NCBI GenBank assembly: GCA_963513935.1
Contig: OY740769.1
Span: forward strand, 35,987,120-36,051,119
Direction of reading: 5' to 3'
From: Aphrophora alni
Lineage: Eukaryota; Arthropoda; Insecta; Hemiptera; Aphrophoridae
DNA: 64,000 bases
Within the stretch, counting starts at the first letter, position 1, and each line of letters opens with the position of its first letter. The notes below the pieces were generated by a model, which worked only from the letters and a program-made list of their open reading frames with translations, was not told where the DNA came from and made no database searches. Position numbers and translations under genes: made by a program. Positions 24,148 through 37,977 of this stretch are shown here, piece after piece.

Positions 24148-25690
24148 TGAATATATGATGTTTCTGTATTTATTTATACTAAGTGTTTGGCTGTAATCTT
24201 TATTCCGCCAAATTGGTTTAAAGTAAATTTTTTTTAATGACAACATTATGTTTTGATAAGTGATTAAACATCGTTTTTCAACCATTAGTTCATTGGCACA
24301 AATCTCTTATTTGAATATTCATTTATTTCCATTTATTCAAGAAAAACCGTTAGAAAAATATGACATTTGACTTGTTAAATACTGGACCATAATTGATTTA
24401 ATTATGTGAGACCTATATTACTGCACAACACTTTGATTTTTACTTTCATGAAATACTGTGAAGCTGTTATTACATCATAAAACAACTTCATAATATTGTA
24501 AAACTTTTTTTTTTTTTTTTTAATAAAATAAACCAATACACTCCTCATTATTGATAAATCAAGTAGTAGAATTATACAGACTGATTTCAGTAGATATTCA
24601 AACTCTGATCCGCCGACAAGTTGGTAGTAATAAATGTGATTTGTAATTTATGGCATTCAGTAATATATATTTGGGGTTATTTTGTGACATTCTTCACGTA
24701 GCATAATTATTTATACAAAAACTTCACTTATTCGGAATTCATTACGACACAAACTGTGGAAAACGTACATGGGGGCAGGGAGAAGAATGTATGGCCATCA
24801 CGTACAATATGTAATATTAGTTTCAATAACGTACGGTTTTATGAAAAATCACTTTAAAATTGAAATACTAAATAAATCATGAACTTGTGTAATTCTCTAT
24901 CTGGAGGTATACAATTACTTTTAAATATTACAAGAATTTAATGAAGGTTCGAATAGCATAAGAAAACAGGTGAATAATTTTTCACAAAATATTTTCTTCT
25001 CCATACCTCAAATAGCATCTTTTAATTAGAGTGCTAATAATGAACTATAGTTTATCTGTAGAATTATACGTAACGTTTCTCTACAGTGTTTTTAAACTAA
25101 ATATTGTCATCAGGATATGTTAGGTGGATCATGGTCGTGGATAAATAGCGTGCAATTTGTTGCATAAAGAAGCTCTTTATCGCCAATAAACTTTAGGTAT
25201 AATTTCGATATTTTAAAATAAAAACTTTACGTTTACAAATATAAATAATAAATCACAATTATTTAGTAACACATTATATAATACAGTGTTTTGTAATAAA
25301 GAACTAACCTGAGGTATAGTTTTCAGATGTTATGTTTACCCTAGCTGAACTTTTTTTTTTTCAATCATGATAAATTATTTTTTGGTGCGTTATGTTTATG
25401 TTTTTCAGTTATCTTAAAATAAAGAAAAAATCTTAAACATTCAATGCTCTCTATCATATAATGATTATTTAATTTTTCAACTAACATTTACGTACTTTGA
25501 TAAAACAGACGTTATTGGAATATAAAATCCATTAATTATCATTTCCACCATTGTAATAATAATAACGAATTAATATTTTATATTTTACAATATGAATATT
25601 ATACGTAATTGTTTACTTATTTTGCATAATAATTTATCCATTTGGGGTCGAATATTGATTAGACAGATATCTAAAACTCTGTTAATATAA
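24148..25690. other. AT-rich non-coding DNA, no gene seen
   Basis: T runs lie near 24,508 and 25,351. A GGTTCGAAT string near 24,954 resembles a tRNA B box, but no A box or cloverleaf surrounds it. Nothing else is supported. Confidence 0.5.
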
Positions 25691-26040
25691 AAATCAATGC
25701 CAATGTATCCTAACCTAGAGTAAGGGCGGAACGTTATCACTGCAGGGTTTAGTTTAAGATTAATTAAGCCAAGAGAACAGCTCTGTGCCCTCTTGTGTTG
25801 TGTGAAATTGAGTGTTTAAATATGTATATAAATGCAATATCAATTCGCGCCACACTCACAGGAATGTAGCTGTACTGTAAATAGTATAGCCTATGTTGTG
25901 TTCATTTTTATATTATATACTGTTTTTTACTCTCCGTGATATTCCTATTTTGAAAAAAAATAAATAAAATATGTCGTTTAAGTTGGTTTCTCTCTTTATT
26001 ATGTGTGTAATTGAATTTAGAACTAAAAGTTGCACACATA
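25691..26040 (+). mobile_element. possible solo LTR
   Basis: A less AT-rich stretch (25,700-25,800) leads to TATATAAA (25825-25832), then CTCACAG with the initiator-like A at 25858, 33 bp from the first T of the TATA box. AATAAA (25963-25968) lies about 105 bp further on. That order and spacing is typical of U3-R in copia-like LTRs. I could not find matching target duplications or TG...CA ends with confidence, and AATAAA is common in AT-rich DNA. Confidence 0.25.
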
Positions 26041-26421
26041 ATGTACTGTTATTAACAATCTTGTACAATGATTTGTAACACATGAGAAACTAATGTACTA
26101 ATACTAAATGTGATCTAAATAATGTTTTAAACTTCAAGTCTCAGAGTGTTTAGTAACATACAATGCAGATACATAGCTCTGATTTATTTCAATAGGTACG
26201 ACATGATTATTTTAAATATAATGGTTTCGAAGTTTTAATGAAGTGGATATTATAATATGGAAAATACTAGTAATAAATAGTGTATGCAAATCGTCATAAA
26301 AATATAAAGCAGAAATTCATCACTTATGTAAATTCATATGACATAAATTTTATAATATTTATACTTATATATAAATAAACCATAACACTTATAAGACATA
26401 ATACATATAACACTTATAACA

Positions 26422-26424
<3 letters not shown>

Positions 26425-26475
<51 letters not shown>
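26425..26475. repeat. (AT)n microsatellite
   Basis: About 25 uninterrupted units. Confidence 0.95.
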
Positions 26476-26479
<4 letters not shown>

Positions 26480-27327
26480 TATACAAGATTAATTATGAAA
26501 TAACTTGGGACGTTATTAGAAAGATTAATATGTTTTACATATAGCAACTTTAACCTTATTAATAAATAAAATAACAAGATTTTGAAATATTTAGCGTTGA
26601 AGGACATCACTATATAATTAAAAGTATTTTTGTGGACCTGGAAAAAGTTTCCCTATATTGAAAAATTAACTTTTTAATAATTAAAAATGAGTCCTGAGTT
26701 CGTTTTTATTGAAGTCTCAACTTGTCTCCATAAAAAGTTGTCTCCATAATTTCATCTAACTCTGTATATCATGGTCATTTCGAAGGGATCTGCTCTATTT
26801 CTGTTATCAAGAGTTTTAAATTAAAAAATATAAACAGTTTATAAATAATCAAATTCCAAAACTGTTGCATATAAAACATTTGGAAAAGTAGTTCAGATAG
26901 TTCTGTAGTCGAACATTTTATGTTTAATGAATTGTAGAATGTCCCTTCCCATAGAATCAATCAGTGAACCAATTTAGAGTTAACAAGAACGTAATGAATT
27001 GATTTATGAAATAAAAGTTGGTAACAGTTTAAATTAATAGAATATTCTGAAAAATATAAATAATGTATTTTGTATATAGTGAATTTGAAATTTTCAGATA
27101 AAACTGAATCAGCAAATGACTAAAATAAAAGTACAATTCCAATTAAATTATTTATTTGTTCTTAATGATAAGTTTAAATATACAACAAATGATTTTAAAT
27201 GGTAACTTCTTTTTTCATGTAGAAGACAAATTTTCAGTAATTGTTCTCTCATTTTAGAGCTTCGGAAAATAAAATTAAATAGGAACGGGTTTGGATAAAA
27301 CATTATTGTTAAAAACAGGTACTAACC

Positions 27328-27330
<3 letters not shown>

Positions 27331-27358
<28 letters not shown>
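27331..27358. repeat. (TA)n microsatellite
   Basis: Fourteen uninterrupted units. Confidence 0.9.
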
Positions 27359-27362
<4 letters not shown>

Positions 27363-27499
27363 TATTTAATTTTTCGTCAAATTTCAACCATAAATTGATT
27401 TTACTTACAATTGACACGCTTGTTGATATCATTATTTGCCTAGAAGTAGCAAATTTTAAATAGCGTAAATATTTAAAATAAGATCGTTTGTAAGATTTG

Positions 27500-27790
27500 G
27501 ACCATTATTTAAGCGAGGGGGGAGGTAAATTTCAAACTGCCATTATCAGGAAATGGTGACCTGCACGTTTCATTTGAAATCAAAAGGTTACTTTAAGGGG
27601 AAATATTTCGTAACTAATCGAAATCTTAATGGTAAGTTTTGATGTAATGCCATCTACCATAATTTGTGTGAAAATGGCAGCTACTTTTTGGTTATTGAAA
27701 AAATGGACAAATATCCTCTGAGCTTAGGTACTCCCGATACAAAAATTGCTTCTTAAATACAGTCTCTTTGCTAATCATTATTTCGAAAGC
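27500..27790 (+). repeat. probable dispersed-repeat fragment
   Basis: The stretch has richer composition and phrases such as CATTTGAAATCAAAAGG, GGTAAGTTTTGATG and AAAATGGCAGCTACTTTTTG, which from memory resemble a dispersed repeat of arthropod genomes. No second copy is present in the window, so the call rests on recall. Confidence 0.25.
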
Positions 27791-30700
27791 AGTCTGGATG
27801 CTTTTATTTCTTGTAAATTGCCTACCGGTACTTAGTATAATTAATACTTTTGAACTATTATAATTTGTAACCGGAGCATTTACAAAAAAAAGGTCCTCGT
27901 AGATGTCTATTTATATAGACTATTTTTCAATGTTTAAAAAGACATCAGTTCTCAAAACTCTCAGTGTTTATTGAGATAAAAATTCGTGTTCGACATGTTT
28001 TATTTTCAGAAACTGTTGACGGTATTAAGATATTAAAAATTATTTAAATCAAAAAATGTAGTTATAAAAAATGTTAAATATGCTCAGGTCTCATACTGAA
28101 ATAATTAGGTTTGATGGAAATATATTACTTTCAAAGAAAAGTTGCTCTTTTGTAATATTCTGTGTATTATACAGATGAGTTCATAAAATTAATTCTTAAC
28201 AGAAGCTCTTTCTCCAAAACCATAATTATTTATTTGAAATATCATTGATTTACGTTATAAATTTATATACCTCTCTATCACTTCCAGTAGTCTGGACATG
28301 ATATAATATCCGTGTAAGCGGAATCTACAGCTCAATTTATAATATAACAATATTTTCCTAATATATAACTAATTGTTTTGGCCTACCACTAGTTTCAAAA
28401 ATTAATCATGTTTGAAAAAAAAAATCTTTATTTCATACGTGTACTACATATTGAATCTTTCCTTTAATTTTATGGTTGTAGCAGATTTAAATGTGTTTCA
28501 AATACTTGAAATATAATACATATTTCTCTAATCTATTATAAAAAATCTATTTAGTTTTTCTAATAAGTGAGTACAACGACTTTCGGCGATAAAATCTAAT
28601 ATCAATATACATATTCAAACTGTTTATGAAATAAATCTATTAAGCTAGTGTTCTGTTGAAATTGTGTTGCAAAATATAATAGACAAAAGGAAGAAATAGA
28701 AGCTTCTTTGTGTTGTTTCAACAATACAAACTTCCCGAGTAATTGGTTCTTTTATTACAAAGAAGTTGTAACAATAGATGTTACTTCACAATAAATTCAA
28801 TTCTATTCCACACCTTCCTTTTTTACTTCTACCTCATCAAAAACAGTACTGTAACAATAAAACAGAAAAATAATCAAAACAAATGTTATCTGTTATTTAT
28901 GTTATGTATCAGGAAAACAAGACGCTATTATCTTGTCTTGTCCAGCTTATCTATCTGGTAACTCTATAGTGTATTACTGTCAACTTGGCTAATATTTTTT
29001 TTCCCTGGGTTTATAAATATCGAATTTTATTTTTAAAGGGAATATATTCTTATAATGTGAATTTGAAGCCTGTGTTATTTCAAATATGTTTTATTTTACT
29101 CATTGTGAATCTGCCAATTTTTTAGAACACAATTTGGATATGATTTTTATGGGGATTGAAGTTTCCTATTCATATTTATACACTTATCTGTATACTACGC
29201 TCATATATAAGTAGCTTCTCTATGTATTTTAAATTGTACAATTCTAAATCACATATATAGACATTGCTTTTAAATTTACCACGAAGTATAATTTTAATTA
29301 TATTAAAATAAAATCAACACATCTGAATTTGTTTTATTATATTGTATACATAAAAACGACTCAAACTCTATCAGTGTTTTTTCTGGATTTGATGAAAATT
29401 ACAATTTATAGCAAATATGTAAGCATATGTAATTATAAACCATTAAAAAATATACGTTTATTTTTTACCAATCTTTTTGAAATTTCCCAACAAGGATTAC
29501 TGTACTTTGTGACTTAAAGTCAAAAACATTACGTAGGCAGAAGGATTTGTGCGAATCTACAAATTTATTACATCGTCACAGACACATTGTAAGATACATT
29601 GTTATTACCATTATAACCGGAGTTATAATATAATACTAGTATATTCTTATCATAACCTTACATTCAACTGTAGTCATAAATTACAATATACACAAGTACT
29701 GCAATGCCAAAAATAAAAGATATACGTTTTAATTTAAATTCTCCAACATTGTAGTTTCATGTCCTTTGTTATTGTATGCAAACTTGTTCAGAGATGTAAT
29801 TGGTTGCAACAGTTTTATACTAGAAATTACACAAACGTATGATATTATTTTATAGACTACTCCACTATTGTATCCGTATACAATTTAGCTGTACCTGCAA
29901 AAAATGTCTTTGATAAAAACAAATTTTGTATCACATATAAAATAATGTTATTGACGTGGCATAATACTTGAGTCAATACTAAACGTCACATAAAAGATAT
30001 AATACGGATACATCTCGACACAGTATGTGCAAATTATTATTATATTTGTAATAATATATTTCATTGTAACCATCATACCACTTGCAACCTGCCTAAATAA
30101 ACGCATAGTGAAGCGTAGTTATGTTTTAATTATGCAATTTGATTGACCAGACAAAGCTGAATAAAATATTAAATTAATAGAAAAGCACAAAGAATATAAT
30201 GATTTAGTTTTTAATGTTATTTGATACTGAGATTTGTTTGTCGTTCATTTTGTAGTGCAATGGTGACTTCTGACAACGTCTGTATTTAGTTTTAGTTTAA
30301 ACTGACCAAAACTAGATATAGGTCACGGATATATTATTGGGTGGGAGATTAAGTTTTGATTCAAACATCTTCTGAGAATGTAAGGATATATTGCTGATTT
30401 CTCAGTTTGATTCTCTTGGTTTATCTCTTTGTATCGGTTGAAAATTGATACCATCGAAACGATGTGTATTATACTCTTATTAAAAAACAAATATGCCTAA
30501 AGAACGATATTATTTGAAATATTTAGATATTTTACCTCTAATGATAGTGAGGTATATCAAGATTACAATTAATTAGTTTTTCTAAATAAATATAATCTTA
30601 TTTTAATGTTTAAATAATATCCTAAGTAAATATTTAGGATATTACAGTAGTATTTACGTTTTATACAATTGTCATAAATGTGTGTATTCTGTCCCCTATA

Positions 30701-30839
30701 GTACACGTCTTCAGTAGTGTAACGATATCATGATCCCAATTAAATTAAACTAAATAAAAAACATCAATCATGAAATCTAAAAATAAATTAATTAAAATAT
30801 AACTTGAATAAAATAATAAATATAGAACCATGTTAAACA
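27791..30839. other. AT-rich non-coding DNA, no gene seen
   Basis: The only structure noted is an 11-bp perfect inverted repeat at 30,615-30,644. Open frames near 28.8 and 29.4 kb have no recognisable motif. Confidence 0.5.
30615..30644. repeat. perfect 11-bp inverted repeat
   Basis: TAATATCCTAA (30615-30625) and TTAGGATATTA (30634-30644) are exact reverse complements with an eight-base spacer. Confidence 0.6.
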
Positions 30840-31504
30840 AATGAAGAGAAACGGCAGATGCCGCCTGCAATAAAAAATGTACGTGCTAGGTTACAATAGC
30901 ACTAGGATTTCAAGAACCTTGAAGCCAACACGTGTACAATAACGGAATTCTTGGGGTAGCAGAGTTTTTACTAAAAAAAAGAGAAATCAAGGGAAAGCAG
31001 CATCATAACAGTATTTTAGAAAAACACAAAAAACGCAAGGTGGAAGTAGTTCGGCAAATCGGAGACCCTTTAAACTAAAAAAAACACAACGGCAAAATTC
31101 AAAAACAACCAGTAGGAATCGCGAAAGTTCGTATGCAGAGAAAGTTGGTAAAAATCCACAAATCAGCGAACAGGGCGCGAAAACCAGTGTTTTAGAGAAG
31201 GAGTATTAGAAAATAGTTTGTTGAAGGGGGTCTTACAAGGGTCGCCGAGTCGTAAGGACGCGTACACAGCTAGTCTGCGCTGTGTACAAAAGAATTGGTT
31301 TTTAACAGCGAAATAAGGGACTAGAAGTCTCTTTATATTGAAAAGTTTTGATAAGTTTAAATTAAAGTAGAATCGAAGTAAAGGAAGTTTTAAATTAGAA
31401 TAGGAAATTAAATTTGGAGTTTGTGGAGTTTCTTAATAAAAAGACAGATCAGGAAGAGGAGTTTAAATTCACCAGAGGTAAAGGAGACAAGTCATCGTAG
31501 AAAA

Positions 31505-31600
31505 GACCTATTTTGGAACGACTTCAAGGAAGGAGAGACCTATTTTGGAACGACTTCAAGGAAGGAGAGGCCTATTTTGGAACGGCATCTGGGAAGGAGA
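31505..31600 (+). repeat. three tandem copies of a 32-bp unit
   Basis: Units start at 31505, 31537 and 31569 with GACC or GGCC TATTTTGGAACG. The first two are identical apart from their edges and the third has several changes. A frame runs through all three because 32 bp copies shift phase without meeting stops, but it has no ATG and no protein features. Confidence 0.85.
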
Positions 31601-32255
31601 GACAGCGTTAATTACCAACGAAAAGTGTTTAAGCAGTGTGGTGTTTTGTTTTTTGTTTAATAAAAAGGTAAATGAAAGTCATGTGTAGTGTATAGTGCTA
31701 ACCGACCGAGCAAGAAGGACCAGCAAAATTGATAAGTACAAAACCAAATAATTGTTAATTATTAAATTCACTTAGAATTGATTTCACTTTCAATTGAGCC
31801 ATTCAAAAAACCCAAGACCCGAGATAAAGAGATTTTGTTGTTTTTAAATTAATTGTAAAAAAACTGAGCTAGCCGAGATTAATAAAAAAGATGATCAATG
31901 TTAATAATAAATTAAAGTATTAAATAAAATTTGTAAAGAAATATAATAAATTAAAAGGAACTGATAATTTGAAGATTTTAACAAGAGTTAAAATAAAGTA
32001 AATTTTGTAATTTTAAAATTGTCTATGATAAATAAATTAATCTTAAGGAATGAATGAAGAGTAAATGGTTTCTTTAGATAAGTAAGTATTAATTTCATGT
32101 ATATCTTTATTGATGTAGTAATTTTATTCTTTTAAAAAATTAAAAGAAAGAGTTTGTTTTACCCAAATAACCGTTGTTGTCTATGAGTACAATAATTATA
32201 GAAAGTCCCTTTAGTAGAAGTAGAGCAGTAATAAAATAATTGATAACATCTTAAA

Positions 32256-32450
32256 TGTTATATTTGGCTCACCAACGTGTGACTTTTAGAATAAATTAAA
32301 TATTAATTAAAAGAAGAATTATATAGCAACTTTATTGTTATATTTGGTCGCACAACGTGTGGCAAGATTAAATTATATTAACTTAAAAAAAAAAATAAAA
32401 ATTACATATAACAAACTTCTGTATGTTATATTTGGCATTCCAACGTGTAC
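32256..32450 (+). repeat. three spaced copies of a tRNA-Lys-type primer-binding sequence
   Basis: Each copy starts TGTTATATTTGG. The following bases are CTCACCAACGTGTGAC (copy at 32256), TCGCACAACGTGTGGC (32336) and CATTCCAACGTGTACC (32424). Spacings are 80 and 88 bp, with AT-rich, unrelated sequence between. The retroelement consensus against the 3' end of tRNA-Lys is TGGCGCCCAACGTGGGGC, so each copy keeps TTTGG and CAACGTG. A normal element has one primer site; three in tandem suggest local duplication of the LTR-leader junction. Confidence 0.55.
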
Positions 32451-32550
32451 CTTAAATAATTAAAGGTAAAATTAAAATAATTAGCAAAGCAGGAGTTGCT
32501 TATGTTATAGTAGTTATAAATATCCTTATTGCTTGTTATATAATAAGATA

Positions 32551-33924
32551 TCGCCTTCCTATTTGGTGTTTAGAGATTTAAAAAAAGTATAGGATTAAAA
32601 ATCATAAATGAAATTTATCGATTCCTCTTAAGATTTATCTTAAATATGTCTTTTTAAACAGTTACAAGTAATAACTACATATACAGGAATTGTTTTTATC
32701 AGTAAAATTTCTAAAATTATTATTTAAACATTGTCTAAAACACTCAAAACTAACCACCGATATTGGCAGATTTTTGCACTGTTTTTACAACGATTTTATG
32801 TTACATCTCAACTTCAGTTTTTAGTGGAGTGGATATGGGAATCAAACTAAAAGGAATTGAAAATTCAATTTACTCTAAATGTATTACGTTTAAAACATTA
32901 ATTTTAATTAGGAATACAAATGGAGTTTAACTAAACAATAAAAAATGTTAAGTAGCACAAATATAGGGAATTATGTATTGCAGATACAATAATGTTTCAG
33001 GTTTAGTAGCCTTATTGCAACTACTCAATAGTCTATGAATAAGTATTTTATATACATATTAATGTCTTCTGTTTTACATAATTTTAATACATCTACGTTA
33101 AAGATATAGCTTTATTGTACTCACCGGTGACTGTTATTTAATTACACAAAAAGCATGTGTGTCACTGACACAGCATGATAATTTATCGTCCATCATATAT
33201 CACGTAAGCAGATTTCCTCATCTATGAAAAAATATTCTTTGGACAGTCTTGTATTCTCAGGAATCTTTAGAATAGATGAAATTACATACTAACAATAATA
33301 ACAACCTAACAAACTAACAATATTAGATGAATCAGTATTCTACTCTAACAAAGGCTGTGTTCAGTTGTAACAAAACAAAGTTCACATGACTAATGTGTTA
33401 GTAGTTCACACATATACAAGAAAACTTCTGTGATCACATACCACCGAAGTTTTGAGTTTTCTATTCTAGGCAAGGAGAGATATGACCTGCTTGACGGAAA
33501 CACAAAGAGCATCCTAAATTAATTTTTATATGAGACTTAAGAAATGAAAAGTCAAGTCGCTTTATGTATAAAGGCAGGGAATGAGATGAAAATCAGATGA
33601 AATGAACACATTGACTAAGAAATACTTTATTAAAGGGCATGCGTGCGTTTATTTCCAATGACCGCACCACAATTAGGTCAATTTATTTTAAAAGAGTGTT
33701 AATTTAGTTATAAGAACGAAGTCAATTTAAGAAGTTCCTATAAATAGTTTAGTATTAATGTGGATTTCTTCAAGAAAACATGAACATAGTTTTATCAAAT
33801 CAAGCTTGTATATAAGTTTTCACGTCGTTGTTATTAAAAAGAAAGAAGTTTAAGATTGAGGAAAATAAAATATAATGAAAAATATGTTAAAACAGAAATA
33901 TTTCCCTGTCATATTTTCAGCTTT
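32551..33924. other. AT-rich non-coding DNA, no gene seen
   Basis: Retroelement coding sequence would be expected here if the leader to the left were intact, but none is visible. No other structure was found. Confidence 0.5.
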
Positions 33925-34155
33925 AAAGGAACTGGGGCAAGTCGAGTAGCGTATAATGTTAACTCAATTCTTACCACATTGGACGGGATTTTATTCATGA
34001 TTTATTTCATTTGGGTTTGACGTTGTCTTCAACAGCTCATACTATCCCAGTTCTTTGCGATAATATCAGTATATAAATAACTAAACCTATAAGTTAATTT
34101 CTTGGAACATTAGAGTTCTGATAGTTTAGGAATTTCAATTATTTTTAATGTTTTA
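33925..34155 (-). repeat. dispersed repeat, copy 2 (partner at 4.5 kb)
   Basis: This aligns in the same orientation with 4,475-4,690 through shared GGCAAGTCGAG, TTTCATTTGG, TCTTCAACAGCTCA, TTTGCGATAAT and AACATTAGAGTT landmarks. On the minus strand TTGAAGAC-AAC-GTC-AAAC is a compact stem-loop of the CTGAAGA...GAAAC type with a three-pair stem, followed by AAATGAAATAAA. This hints at a relation to the stem-loop family. Confidence 0.5.
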
Positions 34156-37100
34156 CTGCAAAATTTAAACTACTGTCTTAAACTACATATGTGAGCCAAC
34201 ATTTTTTGTACCTGCAAACAACTAAAAGTGTTGTCATAGTCAATTAAACTTTGTTAATAACTAAAATATGTGTTTGTCTCTTATTTCGTGGTTTATTTTG
34301 TACAGATATTACTCACTTAAAGTGAATATATGAAATAACAACTTAAATAAATGCAATTTTCCGAACATTGGCACAGAAACACATTTGATGGATTGATATT
34401 TATTTTTTATTTTGGGATATTTTTAAATCATCGATATGTTTTAGCATAGGGTATAATAATTATGAACCGTATCTAAGCTGTAATACCATTTTACGGGAAT
34501 TTATAAGTTTTAAATATCTCTTGCATATTACAAGTGATGATTAGTTCAGCAGTAATAATAACACTTTTATCAGTTAGTAGAACGCTGAATTGGTACAATA
34601 AGGACACTCATTTAATAAACTATGTTTGTTAGGGGTCGAACACAAAAATACGTTGAACACAGAGCTAATGTTAACTTATTTGAAACATAGCATTTTGACA
34701 GTTCAAGCGTGTGATTTAATAACGACAATTAACCGCCGGTGGCTTTGGACTCATTATTAAAATTCCATATTGCAAATATACTACGCATGACTGACCAAAG
34801 TTTCAATTAATTTTACAAAATTCATTGGTTGTTTAATCTTTAGCTATGTTTATAGTCGTGTAACATTCCATACCAATCATAAATTTAGCACAATTTCTGG
34901 TTTTACCCATTCAAACTCTCATTAAAGCACAAACATACAATAACTTTTATACAATTATCGTAATGAGTAGAAATATGTTATTAAAATAAACCAGTTGATT
35001 GAGATGTTTCATTTACAAGTTGTACTTATTATAGATGATATTGTTTTATTATGAAAGTTACAAGAATATTAAGCTTATGAACAATATTAAAATTTAATTT
35101 ATTCACTGCACAAATTTTATAAAACAAATAAATGTTTTAACACAAAAACATAAATTACATTAAAAATCAGTTATCTCCACGAAAAATATAGATATCTATT
35201 TTATATTAAGTACATTTTACCCTAGAATTTGTTTAAAACATTAAAAAATAATAATAATACATTTAAGCCGATTTATTTTTATTGCATTACATTTTAAATA
35301 TGTATTTTTTTCCATCATTGTAGTTCATTATAAATAGCAATCGCAATTTTATACCTGTATTCCACACTTTTTACTCAAAAATATATAAAATAATTCAATA
35401 GAGATTGATTTAAAGGTTTTTACCGTTTTATTCACTATTAATTTTGTTCTGAACAAACAAATAAACAAATTTGTTCTGTTGAGGTTATAACTGCCGTTTG
35501 GAAGAGTAGTTATATCTAAAAGGAGATTATTTTTATTACGAACTTCATTACTCCTATTGATGTTATCTACTAATGCCAAATATGTGATATCAGACTCGAA
35601 CTTGATTTGTTATTTTATTATTTATAATATTATTGTGTTTTGTTTGAGTATAAACATTACATTCACATTGTGTTTGCATTAACATTACCCGTACATTCGT
35701 TTCTGCATTACTTCATAATGTAAATAGTTCAGTATATTGCGTTATTTGTCCGTCTGGAATTTAGGTTTTGGCGTGTAAAGAGAGGTTTTTGTAAATAATA
35801 AGATTTTTCTCAAATTACGACATTATGATATAATCTCTTTTTATATATATCCAATTAATATGTATAAACACTTAAAGATATATTAGTTAGATTTAAGTAC
35901 CGTGACTTTTTATAAAAGAAAGAGAATCATTCAAATGGTTGTAATCTAGGCACCAGTGGCAGTGACACATTTCTTCTTTACAAACAAATTATGACACTGT
36001 GATAAAGACATATTATATGTTTTATAGTAAACAGAAAACAACAATAAACATGACAATTATTAACGATATACTGTCTCTCCCTTATCTATACATAACTTTA
36101 TTATTACTCTAACATATCAGTACCTTGAAATCATAGTTTTAATTCCAATAATAATATTCAACTTAACTTTTTTAGAGAGTAATAATTTTTGGTTAAATAT
36201 ACTTTTTTAGAAGTCAACTGACGCCATGAAGTTGTTTTTGAATAATTTAAGGATCTCGTGTATGAGATGTTCTACTACCCAAACGAGTTTATCCTTTTTA
36301 ACTATATATCTGCACATTTTGCTTTATCTCGTGTAATTTTAATGTTGTCGATATAAAGTTTGCAAAGATGTAACAAAATCTCATATTATTAATCTAAAGC
36401 AATTTCGTTAAATTATGGTGAGAAATAACATATATAATTAAAGCTTAATTTGGGAAACTTGATGTGACGATTATGTATTTATTTTGTTTCCATTTTTTGA
36501 ATCCCCTTAAACGTCAGATGATGAAACGCATCCTTTGCAATTAAGGCACCCCATATAAAAAAAAACACATTTCTATACCTATGTCTCTTTAGAGTTTTAC
36601 TCTACGAATGCTTAGGTATTTGTTTCTCCATTGAACGTATTTTTACTTCACACAAGTGCATACATAACTTCCCCATATTACTGACTTTAACGCGCTAGGT
36701 AACTTAATATTCTCTTTGCTATCACTTTCTTCATTTGGTGCAGTCTATAACTTTATGAGTGAGATAATAACATATTAGTATTTTTGTATGAAATTTTAAT
36801 AACTTTCATTCGAGAAACGGCGAGAAAGTTTCATTTTACTCACCGTTTAAATGTTGAAAGAGTTTAGAAAAAATTTAATTAAAATATAAAAATATATAAT
36901 CCTCTTCAACTGTAATAAATACTAAGTGAAATGGGAAACAAATAAAACAAACTTTATATATTGTTTTATTAAAAACTGTTTTGTAGTAATACAGTTTCAA
37001 TGATATTTAATTTCATTAATAAAATATTTTAGACTAGAAATGAAACTGCTCTTTACTATGGATTTTTTTTCCAATACATTTTTTTAAATATGTTTTAAAT

Positions 37101-37977
37101 ATGTCTTATTTAAAATGTATGGTAAATATTTCTATAATATTCTATGAATTGTCCAAATACTAAATAAAGTTTTAATGGGTGTTATCACGTGGGCCCTATA
37201 CATATTTATAACTTTCTATGAATTTGATTTACTTTAAATATTTCACAATGAACAATGGTTATAGATTTTTAATTATATTAAAACAAATGATCATAATATT
37301 CTAATATAAATAATTTGTAAACGTATTTATTAATCTTCTTATATTTGTATTATATATCATAGGTACATTTAAACTTATTTGTAAAACAACTGAGTTGAAC
37401 TAAAAGTTCTACATTTTAAGATATGCTCTGTTTTTAATATTATACGGACTTAAGACAATGCATATGAATAAGTGGCAGTTATCACAATTGAAAAATTAAC
37501 ACCATAATCCTAACCCTGTACAATAACGTTAAAATTTGAAAGAATATTTTATTGGTAAAGTATAAAAGTAATTAACGAAAACAAATCAAATTGAATAACG
37601 TATACTGTTACATTGCATGTTCTTTGTTTTGATTCCTTTGATATTGTTGCGTGTAATTTGCATTTTCTATTTTAAGTTAAAAAACTTATCAAATTTTAGT
37701 GCAGACAAAATTTATCATTTTACGTTCTTATAAGAGTTCAGGACACGCACACACATTTTTTAATTATTTCTATTTACTTCAATTAATAAATATTCGCGAT
37801 TTTAACAAGATTAAAAATATAGGTCCCCGTTTTTATAGTGACCTTGCACAAGTTTCAGAGGTACTACTACAGCAGGTAAGAGAATTGCTAGTTCTTTATT
37901 TCAGACACTTTTCCCTTTTATTTCAATATATTTCAACATTTCTAATTGTTATTTTTTTTAAACTTTTTTTACATGGA
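34156..37977. other. AT-rich non-coding DNA, no gene seen
   Basis: Short frames near 35.4 and 37.7 kb have no recognisable motif. No RNA gene or repeat was found. Confidence 0.5.

Larger units (their letters stand above)
26041..27500. other. AT-rich non-coding DNA with two (TA)n arrays
   Basis: Arrays lie at 26,425-26,475 and 27,331-27,358. No gene or RNA was seen. Confidence 0.5.
30840..32550 (+). mobile_element. LTR-retroelement leader relic
   Basis: This is a long purine-rich plus strand, quite unlike the surrounding DNA, with many stops in every frame. It begins with nested short hairpins (GGCAGATGCC near 30,853; GTGCTA/TAGCAC near 30,890) and has a nine-pair hairpin GTACACAGC/GCTGTGTAC at 31262-31287 and a 3x32 bp tandem repeat at 31505-31600. 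It ends with three primer-site-like repeats at 32.26-32.45 kb. In LTR elements primed by tRNA-Lys, the LTR is followed by a sequence like TTTGGCGCCCAACGTGGGGC, which the three repeats resemble. No gag, protease, RT or integrase frame follows, so only the 5' part survives. The outer LTR boundary is not clear. Confidence 0.5.

Noticed and set aside
24950..24965. GGTTCGAAT string like a tRNA B box
   Set aside because: No A box at the right distance and no cloverleaf pairing upstream or downstream.
31421..31660. Frame of 79 codons with repeated peptides
   Set aside because: The repetition reflects the 32-bp DNA triplication; each copy is read in a different phase and the frame starts without ATG.
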